From the NCBI GenBank assembly GCA_002420105.1, contig DIHJ01000018.1, forward strand, positions 1-38,435: a stretch of DNA of 38,435 nt, read 5' to 3'. Origin of the DNA: Nitrospira sp. UBA5699. Its GTDB lineage: Bacteria; Nitrospirota; Nitrospiria; Nitrospirales; Nitrospiraceae. Shown here piece by piece: positions 34,463 through 38,435 of this stretch. A program made the position numbers and the translations under genes. Every line of letters starts with the position of its first letter. Position 1 is the first letter of the stretch. The notes below the pieces were generated by a model. It saw nothing but the letters and a program-made list of their open reading frames with translations. It made no database searches and was not told the origin of the DNA.

Positions 34463-34701
34463 AGTTGCGCAAGATCGACTGGTTGTTCGTGCTGTTCGCC
34501 GTCGCCGTCGTCGTGGGGGTCTCCTTGCTTCCCACGCCGAAGGACCGGAATCCGATGATTCCGAAGAGCGCCGAGCATCTCGCCGTCACGAACGAGAAGG
34601 ACTGTGTGCGCTGCCATCAGGCCGACGGCGTGAAGCCGGTGCCGACCCGGCATCCCAGGCGGCAGGACTGTTTCCGTTGCCATGCGCGTCAGGTGGATTG
34701 A
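34459..34701 (+). CDS. Small membrane-anchored diheme cytochrome c
   Basis: An 80-residue protein with one N-terminal membrane helix (about residues 9-25, WLFVLFAVAVVVGVSLL) and two heme-c motifs, CVRCH (about residue 49) and CFRCH (about residue 72). The spacing is that of a minimal multiheme domain, with His residues between as possible distal ligands (TRHPRR). Anchored on the inner membrane with the hemes in the periplasm, it is translationally coupled to the FAD/Fe-S oxidase (ATGA overlap). That suggests a role in taking electrons toward the respiratory chain, although the oxidase is cytoplasmic and an extra membrane carrier such as quinone would then be needed. It is one of the shortest diheme proteins one would annotate; the two CxxCH motifs are unambiguous. 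Confidence 0.9.
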   Translation: MKLRKIDWLFVLFAVAVVVGVSLLPTPKDRNPMIPKSAEHLAVTNEKDCVRCHQADGVKPVPTRHPRRQDCFRCHARQVD

Positions 34702-34817
34702 GCCGGTCTCCTTGGTCTATCTTGTCCGTCTCGTTGGTGTAAGTGGGGAGCAGACGAACCAGATCGACGAGGCAGACCAGATAGACCAGATAGACGAGAT
34801 CGACCAAACAAACCAAT
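34702..34817. repeat. Degenerate 9-bp tandem repeat in inverted arrangement
   Basis: Seven consecutive 9-mers at 34752-34814 follow the pattern AGAYNGACS (for example AGATAGACC at 34779-34787 and AGATAGACG at 34788-34796). The preceding stretch at about 34703-34739 (CTTGGTCTATCTTGTCCGTC) contains the same unit on the opposite strand, three to four copies, so the two arms could form a long imperfect hairpin. It lies between the cytochrome and the MoaD-like gene. It is not coding; the spacing is too short for CRISPR. Confidence 0.75.
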
Positions 34818-34829
34818 CAACGAGGGGCT

Positions 34830-35108
34830 ATGGTCAAGGTGCTGATCTTCGGAATGACGTTGCGCGATGCGGTCGGGGAAAGCGAACTGGAAGTGGAACT
34901 GACGGGAGGCACGACGGTCAAGAAGCTCGTCGAGGCGAACCAGGAGCGCCTGGGAGGCCTGGCTCAATACATGGCCAACAGGGAAGTGCTGATCACCGTG
35001 AACAAGAAAGTGAGCACCGAGGATACGGCGGTCAAGGACGGCGATCTCGTGAAGTTTTCATTTCAATCGCGCGCGTCGTATGACGGCACCCGCGACATCC
35101 CGACTTAG
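34830..35108 (+). CDS. MoaD/ThiS-fold protein lacking the terminal Gly-Gly
   Basis: A 92-residue protein of the beta-grasp MoaD/ThiS superfamily: VKVLIFGMTLRDAVGESELE, VELTGGTTVKKLVEANQERL, REVLITVNKKVSTEDTAVKD and GDLVKFSF follow the family fold, including the VNxK...AVKDGD turn. Members that carry sulfur must end in Gly-Gly, but this one ends SYDGTRDIPT, so it cannot be a classical sulfur carrier unless trimmed; DG is the only Gly-containing pair near the end. It may be a structural or regulatory relative, perhaps associated with a molybdoenzyme (inference). It follows the repeat tract by about 13 bp, with no clear ribosome site beyond GAGGGG at about 34822-34827, 2 bp before the ATG. The last base of the stop is part of the palindromic element. 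Confidence 0.85.
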   Translation: MVKVLIFGMTLRDAVGESELEVELTGGTTVKKLVEANQERLGGLAQYMANREVLITVNKKVSTEDTAVKDGDLVKFSFQSRASYDGTRDIPT

Positions 35109-35232
35109 CAGGATGGTGAACATGTCCGTCAGCGTTGTTCTCGCGTCGCTCAAAGGCTCAACGTACAAGACAACGTACGATTCCCTCTTCGCTAGCTGCG
35201 GCCTTGCTGAACGAACATTCTGACCATCCTGC
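35108..35232. repeat. 125-bp palindromic element (MITE/REP-like)
   Basis: The element begins GCAGGATGGT (35108-35117) and ends with the exact reverse complement ACCATCCTGC (35223-35232). Outer arms continue to match imperfectly, about 21 of 26 positions with one gap, and the inner part holds two CGTAC copies at the centre, so the whole can fold into one long hairpin. It fills the space between two convergent genes, overlapping the stop of one and ending 4 bp before the other. I recall similar GCAGGATGGT-bounded repeats in Nitrospira genomes, but could not search. No target-site duplication is evident. Confidence 0.75.
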
Positions 35233-35236
35233 AGAA

Positions 35237-35869
35237 CTACGTTTCCGCGCCCGCCCGACGGCCGCGATAGTCCAATAGCAGTTTGCTGTGCCGGTTGCCG
35301 GTGAGCTCCAGGGTGATGGTGCCCTCGGGCGTCTCCCAGGTCGCGTGATAGTGGAGATGGCCGATCATCACGGCGACGCCCCAATAGTCGGGGACCGGCT
35401 GATAGAGGTCGTTGTCCCACACGATCCGGTCCTGCGCCGGGTCTCCGTATCTCCCGCTCAACGTCCGTTTGAGCGACGTGAAATACCCGATGAACTCGTT
35501 CAGGCCGTGCAGAGGACGCTGCAGCAGCACGTATTGGCCGCAAACCAACGACTGCTGCCGGAACTCATAGCCCTCCAGGACGCCGTGATCGGAGAGGTTG
35601 CGCAGGTAGATGAGTTTGTCCTGCTCCTCCCGTTCGACCTCGCCGGCGACCGTCGCGCGAAGCCGGTCCGGACTCTCTCCCCAGTGTTGGTGCAGGTTGT
35701 CCAGGAAGGCGAGCGCCTGGGCCGCCACTTCCGCCTGCAATGTCGCGTCGTCGACGTCGTCGAAACGTGCCGAGGCGGGGGGCGGCGAATAATCCCACTG
35801 TCCGGCCGATCCGATGCGGGGCCAGGCGGCAAGCAGGATGCCGAGTACCAGTGAAAGCAAAGGGGCCAT
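35237..35869 (-). CDS. Secreted hypothetical protein
   Basis: A 210-residue protein of a family I do not recognise. A clear Sec signal peptide (MAPLLSLVLGILLAAWPRIG, with a likely cut after GSA at residue 22) sends it to the periplasm. The mature part is acidic and mixed alpha/beta: a helical first half (ATLQAEVAAQALAFLDNLHQ, then VEREEQDKLIYLRNLSDHG) and a second half with several aromatic residues (DNDLYQPVPDYWGVAVMIGH) and a HLHYHATW histidine cluster that could bind a metal (inference). No cysteine pair or heme motif is present. The ATG at 35869 has only a weak purine-rich site upstream. It stops 4 bp from the palindromic element and is transcribed in the same direction as the helicase gene behind it. 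Confidence 0.72.
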   Translation of the reverse strand: MAPLLSLVLGILLAAWPRIGSAGQWDYSPPPASARFDDVDDATLQAEVAAQALAFLDNLHQHWGESPDRLRATVAGEVEREEQDKLIYLRNLSDHGVLEGYEFRQQSLVCGQYVLLQRPLHGLNEFIGYFTSLKRTLSGRYGDPAQDRIVWDNDLYQPVPDYWGVAVMIGHLHYHATWETPEGTITLELTGNRHSKLLLDYRGRRAGAET

Positions 35870-35923
35870 GACCCTACCCTAGGATGCGATCCGGTGCCGG
35901 GTCTATCCTACGAAGGAGGGAAA

Positions 35924-35965
35924 GGTCTATTTGGTCTATTTCGTCTGTCTTGTCTATCTTGCCAG
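35924..35965. repeat. Second tract of the 9-bp tandem repeat
   Basis: Four back-to-back 9-mers: GGTCTATTT (35924-35932), GGTCTATTT (35933-35941), CGTCTGTCT (35942-35950), TGTCTATCT (35951-35959), then a decaying fifth. This is the reverse complement of the unit found at 34752-34814. It occupies the gap between the helicase stop and the secreted-protein gene start, so any transcript running from the helicase gene toward that gene would carry it. Confidence 0.75.
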
Positions 35966-35987
35966 GTAGTGAGACCAGAGGACCGGA

Positions 35988-38435
35988 TCAACCAGTTCGT
36001 CGTTTGGTTTTGGCCGTCGGCGGCGCAGTCAGCGGATCCTCCGGCCAGTGGTGCTTCGGATAGCGGCCGCGCAGCTCCTTGCGCACCTCCTGGTACGCGC
36101 CGGCCCAGAAGCTCGCCAGGTCCTTCGTGACCTGGACCGGCCGTTTCGCCGGGGAGAGCAAATGCAGCATGACGGGGACCGTTCCGTCCGCGACGCGCGG
36201 CGTATCCTTGCAACCGAACATTTCCTGGAGGCGCACCGCGAGGACCGGGAGGTCCCCGCCGTCGTATTCGAGGCGGACGTGCGAGCCGCTCGGAACCGTC
36301 AGATGGGTTGGCGCCTTGCGATCCAACTGCCGCTGCTGCTCCCAGGTCAGGAGGGCATGCAGCGGTTGGGACAGGTCGAGCCGCTTCACCCGTTCCAGCG
36401 TCGTCAGTCCCTCCAGATAGGGGCCGAGCCAGCCGTCCAGCGTCCGCAGCAGGGTCTCGTCCGACAGGTCGGGCCAGCGGGACTCCGTCCCCTCGATCCG
36501 CCGGAGAAACTGCACGCGCGCCCGCCACTGCTGCAACTCCGGCGTCCAGGCGAGCGCCGCGATTCCGGCCTGACGAACGCCTTGGAGGAGCGCCGTGACC
36601 ATCACCGACGAGTCCGGTTTCGACAGGGCCTGTTCGGACAGCACCAGCGAGCCCAGCTGCCGTCTCCGCGAGGCCCGCACCGCCTCCGTTTTCTCGTCCC
36701 AGGCCACCGCCTCCGTCTGCGAGATGTGTCCGGCGTAGAGGGCCTCGACGTCCGCGAGGTCGACGGGGGCGGCCAGATCGATGCGCGCCCACTGGCTGCC
36801 GGCGTCCAGGTCCGCAATGACGAGATAGGGCTCCGCCGCGAGGGGATCGGGATTCGCGAAGAGCGCGCCGCGTCCGTTCGCCATCAGATACCGCGGCTCG
36901 CGGCCCGGCTGCCGCTGCGCGATGCGGTCCGGATAGGCCAGGGCGAGCAGGAGGCCGGTCTGATGCATCCCGGCCTGTCGCTCCGTCCGTTGCGCATGGG
37001 GCCGACCCGCGAGCTGCCGCCGCCAGAGGTCCGCGGTCCGCATCACGCGCCGGCGGGCGCCGCGATCGACCGTGGCGCCGGCTGCGTGATCCTGCTGCCC
37101 GTGGAGGACGTCGAGCCGCAGGCGAAGATCGGCATTCCGCCAGCCGGCCGGGCCCCGGAGGATATCCCGCTCGCTCAAGAGCGCGGCGACGTCGCAGGCA
37201 AGATCGGTCAGACGCAAGGGACCGGCCTTGAGCAGCATGTGCGAGAGCCGGGGATGCAGCGGCAGCTCCGCCATGCGCTTGCCGTGGGGCGTGATGCGGT
37301 CCGTCGGATCGATCGCGCCGAGGCCTCTGAGCAGTTCCTTGGCCTGAGCCACGGCGCCGGCCGGCGGCGGCGTGAGCCAGGAGAGCTCGAGCGGATCGCT
37401 CGTGCCCCAGACGGCCAGGTCCAGCATCAAGGGAGTCAGGTCCGCGTCCAGCATCTCCGGCGGGCGGCGCGGAGTGAGGGACTGGTGTTCCGCCGCGGTC
37501 CAGAGGCGGTAGCAGACGCCCGGCTCGACTCGTCCGGCTCGTCCGCGCCGTTGCTCGGCGGAATCCTGCGTCACGCGGATGGTCTCCAGTCTGGTGAGTC
37601 CCGACCGGGGATCGAATCGCGGCACCCGCGACCGGCCCGCATCGATCACGACCCGCACCCCGTCGATCGTCAAACTGGTTTCGGCGATGGCCGTGGCGAG
37701 GACGACTTTTCTGGCGCCGGCCGGCGCCGGGGCGATCGCCAGGTCCTGCGCCGCCTGCGGGAGATCGCCGTGCAGCGGGGCGATGAGCACCCCTGGGCCG
37801 AGAGCGGCGTCGAGCAGCTTCCGCTCGACGCGGCGGATTTCCGCCATGCCGGGCAGGAACACGAGAAGGCTGCCCGAATCCTGTGCGAGCGACCGGCGGA
37901 TGGTCTGTGCCACGAGGAGGTCGAGGTGGCCGGTGAAGGGCCGGTCGAGATAGCGGGTCTCCACGGGGAACATCCGGCCTTCGCAGGCGATCACCGGCGC
38001 CTGGCCCAGGAGCTCGCTGACCGGGCCGCAGTCCAGTGTCGCCGACATCACAAGCAGCCGCAGGTCCGGCCGGAAGATGCGCTGCGTTTCGAGGCAGAGC
38101 GCCAGTCCCGTATCGGCCTGGAGGCTGCGCTCGTGAAATTCGTCGAACAGCACGGCGCCGACGCCCTCAAGCCCCGGATCGTTGAGGATGCGCCGCGTGA
38201 AGAGGCCGTCGGTGATGACTTCGATGCGCGTGCGGCCGGAGACCTTGCGGTCGACCCGCGTCGCGAGGCCGATAACGCCGCCGACGCGTTCGCCGAGCGT
38301 CGTCGCCATGCGCTCGGCCGCCATCCTCGCCGCGATCCGGCGCGGCTCGAGGAGAAGGATCTTGCCGTCCGCAAGCCAGGCCTCATGCAGCAGCGACAAG
38401 GGCGTGCGCGTCGTCTTGCCGGCGCCCGGCGGCGC
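35988..38435 (-). CDS. hrpB: HrpB-type ATP-dependent helicase (5' end cut by window edge)
   Basis: A DEAH/RHA-type superfamily 2 helicase, 815 residues visible; the first few tens of residues lie beyond the right edge. The sequence enters at Walker A (PPGAGKTTRTP), then PRRIAARMAAERMA (motif Ia), DEFHERS (motif II), SATLD (motif III), LVFLPGMAEI, TSLTIDGVRVVIDAG (motif V) and EQRRGRAGR (motif VI). The C-terminal half has the helicase-associated domain and the HrpB-specific tail ending near residue 800 (FWAGAYQEVRKELRGRYPKH and HHWPEDPLTA), which separates it from HrpA. The domain is complete at its C-terminus. Family members are usually 800-850 residues, so little is missing. Its biological role in most bacteria is unclear; RNA or nucleic-acid remodelling is assumed. 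It is not linked to the neighbouring genes by any clear operon signal. Confidence 0.95.
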   Translation of the reverse strand, partial: APPGAGKTTRTPLSLLHEAWLADGKILLLEPRRIAARMAAERMATTLGERVGGVIGLATRVDRKVSGRTRIEVITDGLFTRRILNDPGLEGVGAVLFDEFHERSLQADTGLALCLETQRIFRPDLRLLVMSATLDCGPVSELLGQAPVIACEGRMFPVETRYLDRPFTGHLDLLVAQTIRRSLAQDSGSLLVFLPGMAEIRRVERKLLDAALGPGVLIAPLHGDLPQAAQDLAIAPAPAGARKVVLATAIAETSLTIDGVRVVIDAGRSRVPRFDPRSGLTRLETIRVTQDSAEQRRGRAGRVEPGVCYRLWTAAEHQSLTPRRPPEMLDADLTPLMLDLAVWGTSDPLELSWLTPPPAGAVAQAKELLRGLGAIDPTDRITPHGKRMAELPLHPRLSHMLLKAGPLRLTDLACDVAALLSERDILRGPAGWRNADLRLRLDVLHGQQDHAAGATVDRGARRRVMRTADLWRRQLAGRPHAQRTERQAGMHQTGLLLALAYPDRIAQRQPGREPRYLMANGRGALFANPDPLAAEPYLVIADLDAGSQWARIDLAAPVDLADVEALYAGHISQTEAVAWDEKTEAVRASRRRQLGSLVLSEQALSKPDSSVMVTALLQGVRQAGIAALAWTPELQQWRARVQFLRRIEGTESRWPDLSDETLLRTLDGWLGPYLEGLTTLERVKRLDLSQPLHALLTWEQQRQLDRKAPTHLTVPSGSHVRLEYDGGDLPVLAVRLQEMFGCKDTPRVADGTVPVMLHLLSPAKRPVQVTKDLASFWAGAYQEVRKELRGRYPKHHWPEDPLTAPPTAKTKRRTG

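Noticed and set aside
34752..34814. Possible CRISPR-like array
   Set aside because: The units are 9 bp and contiguous, with no spacers; no cas gene is in the window.

Overview
The window (38.4 kb, GC-rich throughout) looks like chromosomal DNA of a Gram-negative, respiring bacterium: it encodes lipid A and LPS-export proteins, a TonB-dependent receptor, heme-c proteins and an iron-sulfur dehydrogenase. The gene set, the protein style and the short intergenic repeats suggest Nitrospira (Nitrospirota). That assignment is inference from memory; no marker gene such as rRNA or nitrite oxidoreductase is present.

Region 1 (1-1.8 kb): a SemiSWEET/PQ-loop membrane protein and a convergent 473-residue envelope protein of unknown function. 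Region 2 (1.9-8.4 kb): a vitamin B12 module. A cobalamin riboswitch precedes btuF-btuC-btuD (stop/start overlaps). A second cobalamin riboswitch precedes a TonB-dependent outer-membrane receptor, followed by a PduO-type cobalamin adenosyltransferase. Together they import corrinoid across both membranes and convert it to the coenzyme, under B12 feedback.

Region 3 (9.1-22.6 kb) is the most unusual part. It is a single-direction chemosensory cluster: a heme-c Tll0287-like (DUF3365) protein, a PilH/CheY-like regulator, CheW, a PilJ-like chemoreceptor, a giant hybrid CheA (three Hpt domains, kinase core, CheW, receiver), two more CheW-like proteins, a receiver fused to a very long coiled coil, a His-less Hpt-like protein, an HD-GYP protein carrying a second copy of that His-less module, and a small membrane protein. 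There is no CheR, CheB, pilus or flagellar gene. The HD-GYP site has lost several conserved residues. The likely output is therefore protein-protein or c-di-GMP-linked signalling driven by a redox or heme cue, rather than classical chemotaxis. This cluster is the best candidate for an undescribed system.

Region 4 (22.7-27.7 kb, minus strand): lptF-lptG-fabF-like-acp-lpxD, an outer-membrane lipid and LPS-export block. Region 5 (27.7-31.5 kb): a cold-shock protein gene with its own promoter, leader and terminator, a large TPR protein, and a convergent D-2-hydroxyacid dehydrogenase. Region 6 (31.6-35.1 kb): a GlcD/GlcF-type FAD and Fe-S oxidase fusion, translationally coupled to a tiny diheme cytochrome c, then a MoaD/ThiS-fold protein without the terminal Gly-Gly. 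Region 7 (34.7-38.4 kb): two intergenic tracts of a degenerate 9-bp tandem repeat, a 125-bp palindromic element wedged between convergent genes, a secreted protein of unknown function, and an HrpB-type helicase that runs off the right edge.
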